Below are positions 8,815 through 16,618 of a stretch of 64,000 bases of DNA, piece after piece (position 1 is the first letter of the stretch; each line of letters starts with the position of its first letter). The DNA lies in contig CAADTH010000029.1 in the NCBI GenBank assembly GCA_900751885.1, positions 62,001-126,000 on the forward strand, in the 5' to 3' direction. The stretch comes from Clostridia bacterium. Lineage in GTDB: Bacteria; Bacillota; Clostridia; UBA1381. The translations under genes were made by a program, and so were the position numbers. Below the pieces are notes generated by a model. The model worked only from the letters and a program-made list of their open reading frames with translations, was not told the DNA's origin and did no database searches.

Positions 8815-9495
8815 TTATCTGCTGACTGAGAACACCTTGAGGTTACTGTATTCTCCTATCAGCGGTGCCATCTGGCGAAATCCGATTTTCCCTCCGCCGA
8901 GCACCTGTCCATATGTTATTCCATCGTCGTGCCACTCGAACACCACCAAATCATTGACTGCAAACGAAATGTCTCCGCCGCATTTTATCAAGCTTATTTT
9001 ATATGGTCCTCTCGCATCGACTGCATCGGGAATTGGGTCCGCTCCCTGTACCACCAAATGAAATCCCTTGCTTTTTCTCAGATTACAGGTGTGAAATGAC
9101 CTCTCCTCTTCCCATTTTCTGCGGAAATACGATACATGATACGCATTGATGTCCCCACTGTGATATAAATTATATTGTCCGTCCCTTTTTTGCAAGTCTT
9201 CATCGAACAAATCTTCCCCATGAATCCCTTTTGCAGAAAAGAACAGGATAGCAAGTCCAGGCTCTTCAATCGGTGTAAATTCCCATTCAATGGCGACATC
9301 TGCCGGAAACTCTTCCGGGCACCAATATACAAAATTTGCCTTCTGTCCAAGCTCCTCCTCCAGCATATTCTTCATGCGCATTTTCCCATTTCCAAAATAG
9401 ACCGTTGCGCTTCCCTCCATACGAAATCCTGCCACATCTTCCTCGCACGAGAGCGCATTCTCATAAATAAGATTCCCAATTTTATATTCTTTCAT
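8815..9495 (-). CDS. DUF1961 (YesU-like) protein
   Basis: 226 residues matching the DUF1961/YesU family, a jelly-roll-like fold found in rhamnogalacturonan-degradation loci of Bacillus. Supporting segments are the polar beta-rich core, GDINAYHVSYFRRKW, GPYKISLIKCGG and FAVNDLVVFEWHDDG near the end. No signal peptide is present, so it should be cytoplasmic. Its usual context is pectin metabolism, yet here it lies between a UDG-family gene and mutS2 with gaps of 9 and 13 bases. Substrate is unknown. Confidence 0.75.
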   Translation of the reverse strand: MKEYKIGNLIYENALSCEEDVAGFRMEGSATVYFGNGKMRMKNMLEEELGQKANFVYWCPEEFPADVAIEWEFTPIEEPGLAILFFSAKGIHGEDLFDEDLQKRDGQYNLYHSGDINAYHVSYFRRKWEEERSFHTCNLRKSKGFHLVVQGADPIPDAVDARGPYKISLIKCGGDISFAVNDLVVFEWHDDGITYGQVLGGGKIGFRQMAPLIGEYSNLKVFSVSR

Positions 9496-9504
9496 AAAAT
9501 TCTC

Positions 9505-10107
9505 CTACTCTATCATTTCCATCATTTTTGCGATATCTTCCGATATCATCTGAAGCTTTCCCTTTTCAATCAATAGATTTCCCCCTGTCATAATATAAGA
9601 AGGAATCACCCGAATATCGCCATAGTAAAATTCGTTGTCTCTCAGCTTATATGTGGAGCCTGACGGAATGACAGCCTTTTTTATATTTTGCCTGGCAATT
9701 TGGTTTAACGCTTTTTTCGCCACGTCTCCCATCAGCATGATTACCTTGAGCTTTGGAAAAAATGAAAGCTCTCGCTCCAAAAAAGGAAGACTCTCCTGTA
9801 TCAATTCCTTTTCTACCGAACTCTTTTCCTTGGGACGCTTCACTGCATTTGTGATATAGATTCCTTTTCCCAACAAATCATGGATAGACTCTACCGGCAC
9901 GCCTGCGCTTTGGAATAATGCAAGTGCGGAAGCTTCGTACTCCGGTGCACCTTCGCTTCCATAAAAATCCTGATTATTATCTTTCGGCACTACCTCATTA
10001 ATCATCACTGCATGAATTCTCTCTGGACAGATTGTAATGTCTGAAAAATAAAACCCTTCTGCTTCTGTTCCAAAGCTGTTTTTTATTTCATTTGCTATAT
10101 TTATCAT
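9505..10107 (-). CDS. Uracil-DNA glycosylase superfamily protein
   Basis: A 200-residue protein resembling clostridial proteins annotated as uracil-DNA glycosylase family. The LGKGIYITNAVKRPK segment resembles the IYITNxVK motif of family 4/5 enzymes, followed by KVIMLMGDVAKKALN. Motif I (usually GExPG) is not obvious, and no four-cysteine Fe-S pattern is seen, so catalytic activity is uncertain. The ribosome site is weak (GAGAGTATGAAGT), consistent with coupling to the DUF6440 gene 11 bases upstream. Confidence 0.6.
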   Translation of the reverse strand: MINIANEIKNSFGTEAEGFYFSDITICPERIHAVMINEVVPKDNNQDFYGSEGAPEYEASALALFQSAGVPVESIHDLLGKGIYITNAVKRPKEKSSVEKELIQESLPFLERELSFFPKLKVIMLMGDVAKKALNQIARQNIKKAVIPSGSTYKLRDNEFYYGDIRVIPSYIMTGGNLLIEKGKLQMISEDIAKMMEMIE

Positions 10108-10118
10108 ACTTCATACTC

Positions 10119-10295
10119 TCAATCTATAATCGGTGTGACAACAGGCGTTCCATCACGCCCCAGAAGCGGTGTAATCCCTCCTGCATATCCTGCACTGCGG
10201 AATATATAATTGACTCCCGTTTCCCTGTCCACCCAAATCTCTACTACATTCATTGCTCCCTGCGTGTAGCTCTTGACAAACCGTTCCTTCTTCAT
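10119..10295 (-). CDS. DUF6440 family small protein
   Basis: A 58-residue protein. It starts MKKERFVKSYTQG and contains DRETGVNYIF, GYAGGITPLL and the C-terminal DGTPVVTP, all typical of DUF6440. The function is unknown. AAGGGAGAATCC precedes the ATG. It is the first gene of the run DUF6440, UDG-family, DUF1961, mutS2. Its small size and conserved sequence suggest a regulatory or assembly role, but nothing in the sequence shows this. Confidence 0.75.
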   Translation of the reverse strand: MKKERFVKSYTQGAMNVVEIWVDRETGVNYIFRSAGYAGGITPLLGRDGTPVVTPIID

Positions 10296-10395
10296 TGGAT
10301 TCTCCCTTCTTTTATTTTTTCGCCTTCTCTTCTAAGTATTCCTATCTTTTTATTACGTCCTTCTAATGTGCTTCCTATAACAACCCATATCTTTC

Positions 10396-10901
10396 CTATA
10401 TCTTTTCAAATTTCTTCGCCGAAAGAATTTCATTTGTGACAAATTCACCATTGTAAAACAGGCTATACGTCGTAAATGGAGCAGGTGCGTGTTTTGCTTC
10501 CTCTGCCGGCTGGAATCCTTTATATCTAAAATACTTTGGGTCAGAGAGAAACGAAAGCTTCTTTTTGGACGATAAGACCACCAAACCTTTCTTTCCTTTT
10601 TCCCTGCTGTCTTTATACATTTCTCCAATAGTAGATTGGAATTTCCCTGTCCCTTAAACTGTCCTGAAACCCACAGACAGTCAATATACATATATCCATC
10701 TGCCTACCCATGCGTTTTCCGCCGGAATATACTCAATAAAGCATTTCCGACGCACATTTCCTTTTTTAAAGATTAACCCCTCGTCAAAGCGTTCTGAAAG
10801 CCATGCCTTTTTGCTATCACCTAGCAATCTTTGTTATTTGAAATCGCACAGCAAATATGCTCGTTCTCTAAATTCTCTTTGGTTACTGTTATCAGTTCCA
10901 T
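10396..10901 (-). pseudogene. Decayed GNAT acetyltransferase with YoaP-like domain
   Basis: The minus strand carries a recognisable but broken gene. It opens with GGAGGATAT and MELITVTKENLENEHICC, then meets an in-frame TAG. The acetyltransferase core resumes in other frames as MYIDCLWVSGQFKGQG with LLLEKC, then SREKGKKGLVVLSSKKK. The YoaP-like tail FTTYSLFYNGEFVTNEILS lies at the 3' end. At least two frameshifts and an apparent internal deletion separate these parts. Intact relatives are about 250 residues. It is very unlikely to be functional. Confidence 0.75.
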
Positions 10902-11016
10902 ATCATATCCTCCGGCTATACCACCTCAACCCCTAGTCCTCCGCTTCTCTTAATTCACAGCTACCCTTATTATAGTGGAAACTGTCCTCTTTTTCAACAA
11001 AAGAGAGAAAAATCTC

Positions 11017-11045
11017 TTGAATTTTCCCCCTAGATAGGCTACAAT
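11017..11045 (+). promoter_or_regulatory. Promoter of glmS
   Basis: TTGAAT (11017-11022) and TACAAT (11040-11045) are spaced by 17 bases. Transcription would begin near 11052, giving a leader of about 92 nucleotides before glmS. Confidence 0.75.
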
Positions 11046-11054
11046 GATTCAAGA

Positions 11055-11083
11055 GGTATAAAGAAAGAAGCTTTCTTTATACC
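11055..11083 (+). promoter_or_regulatory. Perfect 13-bp hairpin in the glmS leader
   Basis: GGTATAAAGAAAG pairs perfectly with CTTTCTTTATACC around an AAG loop, starting a few bases after the expected transcription start. No U tract follows, so it is not a terminator. It could stabilise the 5' end of the mRNA or bind a protein. The conserved glmS ribozyme core is absent. Confidence 0.6.
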
Positions 11084-11143
11084 AAAATTTGGCGTCAGCG
11101 CAGAAAATGGCGTCTTGATTTTAAAAAATGGAGGTTACAACCT

Positions 11144-12970
11144 ATGTGTGGAATTGTAGGATATATTGGCTCAAAACAGGCGGCTCCAATCCTTTTGGAA
11201 GGACTTTCAAAGCTGGAATACCGCGGCTATGACTCGGCAGGTATTGCAACCTTTTCTGATAATGAACTGCATGTTGCAAAGGCACGCGGACGCCTTCAGG
11301 TACTGTCGGATAAAATTGATGCAGGAAAAAAAGTTGCAGGAACAATGGGAATCGGACATACACGCTGGGCAACACACGGCGAGCCGTCCGACGTCAACTC
11401 CCATCCGCACCTGTCCAACTCGGGACGGTTTGCGGTCGTTCACAACGGAATTATTGAAAATTACATGTCTCTCAAGCGTAAGCTCGAGAGCAAAGGCTAT
11501 CACTTTATTTCCGAGACCGATACAGAGGTCATCGCGCATCTGTTTGAATACTACTATCAGGGCAACATCCTAGACGCGATGATCAAAGTGATTCAGCGCG
11601 TGGAAGGCTCCTACGCCCTCGGTGTTCTGTGTTCAGACTATCCGGATCAGTTTGTCGCAGTGAGAAAATCCAGCCCTCTGATTGTCGGCGTAGGCGAAGG
11701 AGAAAATTTTATCGCATCTGACGTGACTGCTATTTTGAAGCATACCAGAAATGTCTGCTATTTAGAGGACGATGAAATCGTTGTTCTGAAAAAAGACAGT
11801 GTGAAGGTTTATAATGTCGACAGGGAAGAAATCAAAAAAGACCTCGTGACTGTTGATTGGGATGTGTCTGCCGCAGAAAAAGGCGGATATGAGCACTTTA
11901 TGATGAAGGAAATCATGGAACAGCCAAAAGCAATCCGCGATACCATCAGTCCACGAATCAAGGACGGCAAAGTGGTATTTGACGATATCAGTCTGACGCC
12001 GGAAAACATCAAGCGCTTTTCTAAAATTTATATCGTAGCATGCGGAAGCGCCTACCATGTTGGCGTTGTCGGAAAATATGTCATTGAAAAGCTGACCCGT
12101 ATTCCAGTGGAAGTTGAGGTCGCATCGGAATTCCGCTACCATGAGCCAATCGTGGATGAATCCACACTTGTCGTTATCATCAGCCAGTCGGGAGAAACTG
12201 CCGACACGCTTGCGGCGCTGAAAGAGGCAAAAGAGCGCGGTGCACACACCCTTTCTATCGTCAATGTGGTCGGAAGCTCCATTGCAAATGCGTCTGACGA
12301 TGTCATTTATACCTGGGCAGGTCCTGAGATTGCCGTTGCAACCACAAAAGCATACAGCACTCAGCTTTCTGTTATTTATCTCATCGGCTTATACCTTGCA
12401 GACGCACTCGGAAAAATTTCTTCCGAAGAATATAAAGGTATTATTGATGCAATCCAGGCATTGCCGGAAAAAATCGAGTATATTTTGGAGCAAAAAGAAA
12501 ATGTACAGTATCTTTCTTCTAAGTTTTTCTCCTCCAAAAGCATCTTCTTTATCGGACGAAACCTCGATTATGCGGTCGCGCTGGAGGGTTCATTGAAGCT
12601 AAAAGAAATCTCTTATATCCACTCAGAGGCATACGCTGCAGGGGAACTCAAGCACGGTACAATTTCCTTGATTGAGGACGGTACGCTTGTTGTTGCACTT
12701 GCAACAGGCGACGCGTTGTTTGATAAGACTGTCAGCAATGTAAAGGAAGTCAAAGCGCGCGGCGCCGTGGTCCTCGGCGTAACAACTACCAAGCATCCAC
12801 AGCTTCAGGATACTGCCGATTACACGCTCCAGCTCCCACAGACGCACGAGCTTCTTTTGCCATCGCTTACCGTCGTGCCGCTCCAGCTGTTCGGATATTA
12901 TGTCGCATCCCTCAAGGGCTGTGATATTGACAAACCCCGTAACCTTGCAAAATCTGTTACAGTGGAATAA
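11144..12970 (+). CDS. glmS: Glutamine-fructose-6-phosphate aminotransferase (isomerizing)
   Basis: 608 residues, full length. It makes glucosamine-6-phosphate from fructose-6-phosphate and glutamine, the first committed step to UDP-GlcNAc for the cell wall. The N-terminus MCGIVGYIG gives the class II glutaminase nucleophile Cys after Met removal. Then come HTRWATHG and HNGIIENY, followed by two SIS domains (CGSAYHVG and SQSGETADT in the first, GRNLDYAVALEGSLKLKE in the second), and a C-terminal KPRNLAKSVTVE. GGAGG lies 8 bases before the ATG. Control by a leader hairpin is possible. Confidence 0.97.
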   Translation: MCGIVGYIGSKQAAPILLEGLSKLEYRGYDSAGIATFSDNELHVAKARGRLQVLSDKIDAGKKVAGTMGIGHTRWATHGEPSDVNSHPHLSNSGRFAVVHNGIIENYMSLKRKLESKGYHFISETDTEVIAHLFEYYYQGNILDAMIKVIQRVEGSYALGVLCSDYPDQFVAVRKSSPLIVGVGEGENFIASDVTAILKHTRNVCYLEDDEIVVLKKDSVKVYNVDREEIKKDLVTVDWDVSAAEKGGYEHFMMKEIMEQPKAIRDTISPRIKDGKVVFDDISLTPENIKRFSKIYIVACGSAYHVGVVGKYVIEKLTRIPVEVEVASEFRYHEPIVDESTLVVIISQSGETADTLAALKEAKERGAHTLSIVNVVGSSIANASDDVIYTWAGPEIAVATTKAYSTQLSVIYLIGLYLADALGKISSEEYKGIIDAIQALPEKIEYILEQKENVQYLSSKFFSSKSIFFIGRNLDYAVALEGSLKLKEISYIHSEAYAAGELKHGTISLIEDGTLVVALATGDALFDKTVSNVKEVKARGAVVLGVTTTKHPQLQDTADYTLQLPQTHELLLPSLTVVPLQLFGYYVASLKGCDIDKPRNLAKSVTVE

Positions 12971-12976
12971 GAACTT

Positions 12977-13486
12977 ATGAAAATCAGACAGGCAACAATG
13001 AATGACTACGACGCCATCTATGACCTTGTGAAAATTGCTTTTCAGACAGCAGAGGTATCAGATGCAAAAGAGCAGGACTTCGTCTATACCCTCCGCTCTG
13101 CCAACCGCCACATTCCAGAGCTTGAGCTTGTCGCACAGGAAGACGGTCAGCTAATTGGTCATATCATGCTCACAAAGCTTCCGCTTCATACGAAAGAAGG
13201 CACACATGAGGTCTTGCTTCTTGCGCCTCTTTGTGTCAAGCTTGCATACCGAAATCAGAATGTAGGTGCAGCTTTGGTACAAGAGGGCTTCCGCATTGCA
13301 AGAGCGTTTGGGTATACCTGCGTATTTTTGGCTGGCAATCCTGCCTACTACAGCCGGTTCGGTTTTCAGCGGTCTTCGACGTTTGGAATTCAAAATACAT
13401 CCGGCGTCCCAGATGAATTTTCTCTTGCTTGTGAGCTTTCAAAAGGCGCGTTGGATCAACTCAATGGAACAGTATGTTTGGCGTAA
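12977..13486 (+). CDS. GNAT family N-acetyltransferase
   Basis: 169 residues with the GNAT fold, resembling the YhbS type. The acetyl-CoA site region is seen at LAPLCVKLAYRNQNVGAALV, where the usual Q/RxxGxG/A pattern is represented by RNQNVGAA, and the later LAGNPAYYSRFGFQ is the conserved beta-bulge region. The substrate is unknown. It starts 6 bases after the glmS stop without a clear ribosome site, so it is probably translated by coupling. Its stop lies within a 51-base palindrome. Confidence 0.85.
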   Translation: MKIRQATMNDYDAIYDLVKIAFQTAEVSDAKEQDFVYTLRSANRHIPELELVAQEDGQLIGHIMLTKLPLHTKEGTHEVLLLAPLCVKLAYRNQNVGAALVQEGFRIARAFGYTCVFLAGNPAYYSRFGFQRSSTFGIQNTSGVPDEFSLACELSKGALDQLNGTVCLA

Positions 13487-13530
13487 ATAAAAAAACGAAT
13501 CCAAATTGGATTCGTTTTTTTATTTACGCC
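13480..13530. terminator. 51-bp perfect palindrome, bidirectional terminator
   Basis: Two 25-base arms (13480-13504 and 13506-13530) are exact reverse complements around a single central base. The core ACGAATCC/GGATTCGT is flanked by A7 and T7 tracts, giving an intrinsic terminator for both the GNAT gene (+) and thiD (-). The palindrome includes the last codons and stop of the GNAT gene. Confidence 0.9.
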
Positions 13531-13532
13531 AG

Positions 13533-14318
13533 TCAATCCTTCCGCCAAAAATGGTTAACCGGTCCATGTCCATGCCCAACAGAATAGGAATTCTCAAGTG
13601 CACGCGTTACGTAATCTTTTGCGTGGACAACCGCCATGTCCAAAGTATCGCCCAATGCCAAAAATGACGCAATGGCAGAGGAAAGTGTACAGCCTGTACC
13701 ATGTGTGTGTTTTGTCTTGACTCTCTCTGCCGCGAACTGATAGATTTCTCCCTGATACAGCAGTGTGTCGATTGGCTCTCTCTTCCGATGACCGCCTTTT
13801 ATGAGTACATTTTCACACCTGTCTCCTATTTTGTAAAGTGCACTCTGTAGTGCCGCGTCATCCTCTCCCACTGGGATGCCGGCAATCACCTCTGCCTCTG
13901 GAATATTTGGCGTCACAACAGTCGCAAGGGGTAAGAGCTTTGTTATCATGCTCTCTATTGCATCTTCATTTATGAGTCTCGATCCGCTTGTCGATACCAT
14001 AACTGGATCAAGCACAATAATTTTCGGCTTATAGTATGAAAGCCTGTCTACAATCACGTCTATAATCTCTTTGTTCGATACCATCCCAATCTTCACGCCA
14101 TCCACCTGGATATCCTCAAATACTGCATCAATTTGAGCATGTACCATATCAGGAGGAATATCATGTACGCCAAAAACCCCTGTCGTGTTTTGCGCTGTGA
14201 CAGAGCAAATCACACTCATTGCATAGGTGCCGAGCGCGGAAAACGTTTTGATATCCGCCTGAATTCCCGCGCCGCCAGAACAGTCCGAACCTGCAATCGT
14301 CAAAAGCTTCTTTTTCAT
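13533..14318 (-). CDS. thiD: Hydroxymethylpyrimidine/phosphomethylpyrimidine kinase
   Basis: 261 residues. ThiD phosphorylates hydroxymethylpyrimidine twice to make the pyrimidine half of thiamine. Signatures are TIAGSDCSGGAGIQADIKTF at the N-terminus, VLDPVMVSTSG in the middle, and HGTGCTLSSAIA near residue 215, the ribokinase-family anion-hole motif. Its ATG overlaps the thiE stop by 4 bases, so the two are co-translated. Confidence 0.95.
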   Translation of the reverse strand: MKKKLLTIAGSDCSGGAGIQADIKTFSALGTYAMSVICSVTAQNTTGVFGVHDIPPDMVHAQIDAVFEDIQVDGVKIGMVSNKEIIDVIVDRLSYYKPKIIVLDPVMVSTSGSRLINEDAIESMITKLLPLATVVTPNIPEAEVIAGIPVGEDDAALQSALYKIGDRCENVLIKGGHRKREPIDTLLYQGEIYQFAAERVKTKHTHGTGCTLSSAIASFLALGDTLDMAVVHAKDYVTRALENSYSVGHGHGPVNHFWRKD

Positions 14319-14959
14319 CGCGCCGTCTCCATCTGCTCCCTGATTTCCTGTATTTTCTTCGGAATATCCACCGCGCCGACAATCTCTGTCACAAGCGCCA
14401 CACAGCTTGCTCCATGCGCTTTGACTTCCCCCACATTATGTGCCTTTATCCCTCCGATTGCGACGTAGGGAATGTCAAGATTTTTCACGACATAGTCAAG
14501 GTATGAAAGTCCTACCGCATCGCAGACATTTTTTTTCGTCTTTGTCGAATAGATTGGTCCGACTCCGATATAGTCTGCCCCATCTGATACCGCTTTTTGC
14601 GCCTGCTCCGGTGAGTGGGTAGACACTCCGATAATCAGCCCCGGGGCAATGTTTCGAACCTCTGCAATCGGCAAATCATCCTGCCCAATATGAACGCCGT
14701 CCGCGCCGACCACCATCGCAAGGTCGACACTGTCGTCAATCAAAAAAGTAACACTCGCCTGCTTTGTCATCTCACGAATGCGTTTACACTCTTCATATTT
14801 CTCTCGGATTTCCTTTTCCTTTTCTCTGTATTGAATAATCTTAACGCCTGCTTTTATCATTTCGCCGACCACTTCTATGTTATTGCGCCCTCTGGAATAT
14901 TCCTCCGCCGTAAGGCAATACAGATCCGTGTCCCCCGGCAGATACAATCCTTCTCTCAT
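14315..14959 (-). CDS. thiE: Thiamine-phosphate synthase
   Basis: 214 residues, the usual size. ThiE joins hydroxymethylpyrimidine pyrophosphate and thiazole phosphate. The TIM-barrel motifs QYREKEK, LIDDSVDLAMVVGADGVHIGQDDL, GVSTHSPEQA and GADYIGVGPIYSTKTK are present. The start is placed at 14959 because GAGGGAGAGAA lies directly before that ATG; an upstream ATG at 14983 falls inside the preceding terminator hairpin. No thiamine riboswitch is visible upstream. Confidence 0.94.
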   Translation of the reverse strand: MREGLYLPGDTDLYCLTAEEYSRGRNNIEVVGEMIKAGVKIIQYREKEKEIREKYEECKRIREMTKQASVTFLIDDSVDLAMVVGADGVHIGQDDLPIAEVRNIAPGLIIGVSTHSPEQAQKAVSDGADYIGVGPIYSTKTKKNVCDAVGLSYLDYVVKNLDIPYVAIGGIKAHNVGEVKAHGASCVALVTEIVGAVDIPKKIQEIREQMETAR

Positions 14960-14975
14960 TTCTCTCCCTCTTTTC

Positions 14976-15008
14976 CCCATCAAAAAGGGGATAGCTTCTC
15001 CTATCCCC
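14976..15008 (-). terminator. Intrinsic terminator between purF and thiE
   Basis: On the minus strand GGGGATAG pairs with CTATCCCC around GAGAAG, followed by TTTTTGAT. It lies just 3' of purF and about 20 bases before the thiE ribosome site. thiED expression may thus depend on read-through of this hairpin or on an unseen promoter. Confidence 0.8.
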
Positions 15009-15018
15009 TATCGTGTTT

Positions 15019-16407
15019 CTATTTCTTCTGCTCTCCCGGAACTGGAACCGGATATTTTCCTGTAAAGCATCCATCACAAAAGCCGCACTTTGCCTTTGGT
15101 GCAATTTTGTGAAGCGCTTCAACACTCAAAAAGCCGATGCTGTCCGCTCCAATCATCTCGCAAATCTCATCCATGGTGTGGTTTACTGCAACCAGCTGGT
15201 CACGCGACGGCACATCCGTGCCAAAATAGCATGGCCACAAAAACGGCGGTGCGGAGGAGCGTACATGCACTTCCTTGGCTCCCGCTTTTCTAAGGAGATT
15301 CACAATCCGCTTTGATGTTGTTCCGCGCACAATGGAATCATCCACCATGACAACGCGTTTTCCCTCCACCGTACTTTTTAGCACGTTCAGCTTAATCCTC
15401 ACAGAGTTTTCTCTCATGGACTGCGACGGCTGAATGAATGTCCTGCCGATATATTTATTTTTGATAAAGCCCAAGCTATATGGAATGCCGGATTCTTCTG
15501 CATACCCCATCGCCGCACTGATGCCAGAATCAGGTACACCAATGACAACGTCCGCCTCCACAGGATATTCCTTCGAGAGCAGTGCACCTGCAAGCTTTCT
15601 GGAGTCATGCGCCATCTGTCCCTCAATCACACTGTCCGGTCTTGCAAAGTATAGATACTCAAAAATACACATGCTCGATTTTTGTGTGTTCTGATAGGTG
15701 GAGATTGTGCGTACCTCGCCCTCCTCCACAACCACAATCTCGCCCGGCTCCAAATCGCGGACAAACTCTGCTCCAATGCTGTCGAGCGCACAGGTTTCAG
15801 ACGCGAACACAACTGCCTTGCCCATCTTCCCCATACAAAGCGGACGGAAGCCCCAAGGGTCACGCGCTGCAATCAGCTTTCTCGGACTCATGACAATCAG
15901 AGAAAATGCACCGATGAGTTTTCCAACTGTGCGTTCGACTGCCTTTTCTACACTCCCGGACGTCAATCTCTCACGCGCAATCATGTATGCAACCGTTTCT
16001 GTATCCGTCGTTGTCTGAAAAATTGCACCTGTTTTGCTCAGCTCGTCCATCAGCTCTGGTCTGTTGACAAGATTTCCGTTGTGTGCAAGTGCAATATTAC
16101 CCTTCACATAGCGAAGCACCAGCGGCTGTGCATTCTCCCGCATGCTCTCCCCTGTCGTGGAGTAGCGCACATGACCGACCGCCATTGTTCCTTCCAACCC
16201 ATCAATGATTTCCTGATTGAATACCTCATTGACAAGTCCCATATCCTTATGATAATAGATGTCCCGATTGTTGTTTACTGCGATTCCACAACTTTCCTGT
16301 CCCCGGTGCTGAAGCGCATATAAGCCGTAATACGTGCTCTGCGCACACCCTCCCTCTGGGTCATAAATCGCAAAAACACCGCATTCCTCTCCGATTCTAT
16401 TGTTCAT
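15019..16407 (-). CDS. purF: Amidophosphoribosyltransferase
   Basis: 462 residues, B. subtilis type. PurF makes phosphoribosylamine from PRPP and glutamine, the first step of purine synthesis. The N-terminal MNNRIGEECGVFAIYD holds a short propeptide before the nucleophile Cys (residue 9). The PRPP loop is VVMVDDSIVRGTTSK. Cysteines in SSMCIFEYLYFARPDS and the C-terminal KCGFCDGC fit the ligands of the regulatory [4Fe-4S] cluster. No other pur gene is adjacent in the window. Confidence 0.96.
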   Translation of the reverse strand: MNNRIGEECGVFAIYDPEGGCAQSTYYGLYALQHRGQESCGIAVNNNRDIYYHKDMGLVNEVFNQEIIDGLEGTMAVGHVRYSTTGESMRENAQPLVLRYVKGNIALAHNGNLVNRPELMDELSKTGAIFQTTTDTETVAYMIARERLTSGSVEKAVERTVGKLIGAFSLIVMSPRKLIAARDPWGFRPLCMGKMGKAVVFASETCALDSIGAEFVRDLEPGEIVVVEEGEVRTISTYQNTQKSSMCIFEYLYFARPDSVIEGQMAHDSRKLAGALLSKEYPVEADVVIGVPDSGISAAMGYAEESGIPYSLGFIKNKYIGRTFIQPSQSMRENSVRIKLNVLKSTVEGKRVVMVDDSIVRGTTSKRIVNLLRKAGAKEVHVRSSAPPFLWPCYFGTDVPSRDQLVAVNHTMDEICEMIGADSIGFLSVEALHKIAPKAKCGFCDGCFTGKYPVPVPGEQKK

Positions 16408-16453
16408 GATTCTCTCCTTATCCCTGCTGTTTCATTGGCTTCGAATACAACTT

Positions 16454-16482
16454 ATTATACTATGAAAAAAATGAAAAATCAA
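16454..16482 (-). promoter_or_regulatory. Promoter of purF
   Basis: On the minus strand TTGATT (16482-16477) and TATAAT (16459-16454) are spaced by 17 bases, about 50 bases upstream of the purF start. No guanine riboswitch or PurR box was recognised in the short leader. Confidence 0.75.
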
Positions 16483-16515
16483 TATTTCCTGTCGTTTTTT
16501 TGCACAGTTTCTGTG

Positions 16516-16544
16516 TTGCTCCCAATTTGTTCTGGTGATATAAT
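16516..16544 (+). promoter_or_regulatory. Promoter of the beta-propeller gene
   Basis: TTGCTC (16516-16521) and TATAAT (16539-16544) are spaced by 17 bases. A small inverted repeat, TCTCCT-GTTT-AGGAGA (about 16553-16568), lies at the expected start of transcription and could be an operator or 5' hairpin. Confidence 0.7.
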
Positions 16545-16618
16545 ACTCACAGTCTCCTGTTTAGGAGAAATAGCTTTATTCGTCAACAAAATAATGTCCA
16601 TATAAAAAGGAGAATACA

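Noticed and set aside
11046..11143. glmS ribozyme
   Set aside because: The conserved AGCGCC core and the expected length and pairing are absent.
14960..14983. Upstream thiE start at 14983
   Set aside because: It lies inside the purF terminator; the ATG at 14959 has a clear ribosome site.
14960..15018. Thiamine riboswitch upstream of thiE
   Set aside because: Only about 60 bases separate purF and thiE, filled by a terminator hairpin; the TPP box is not seen.
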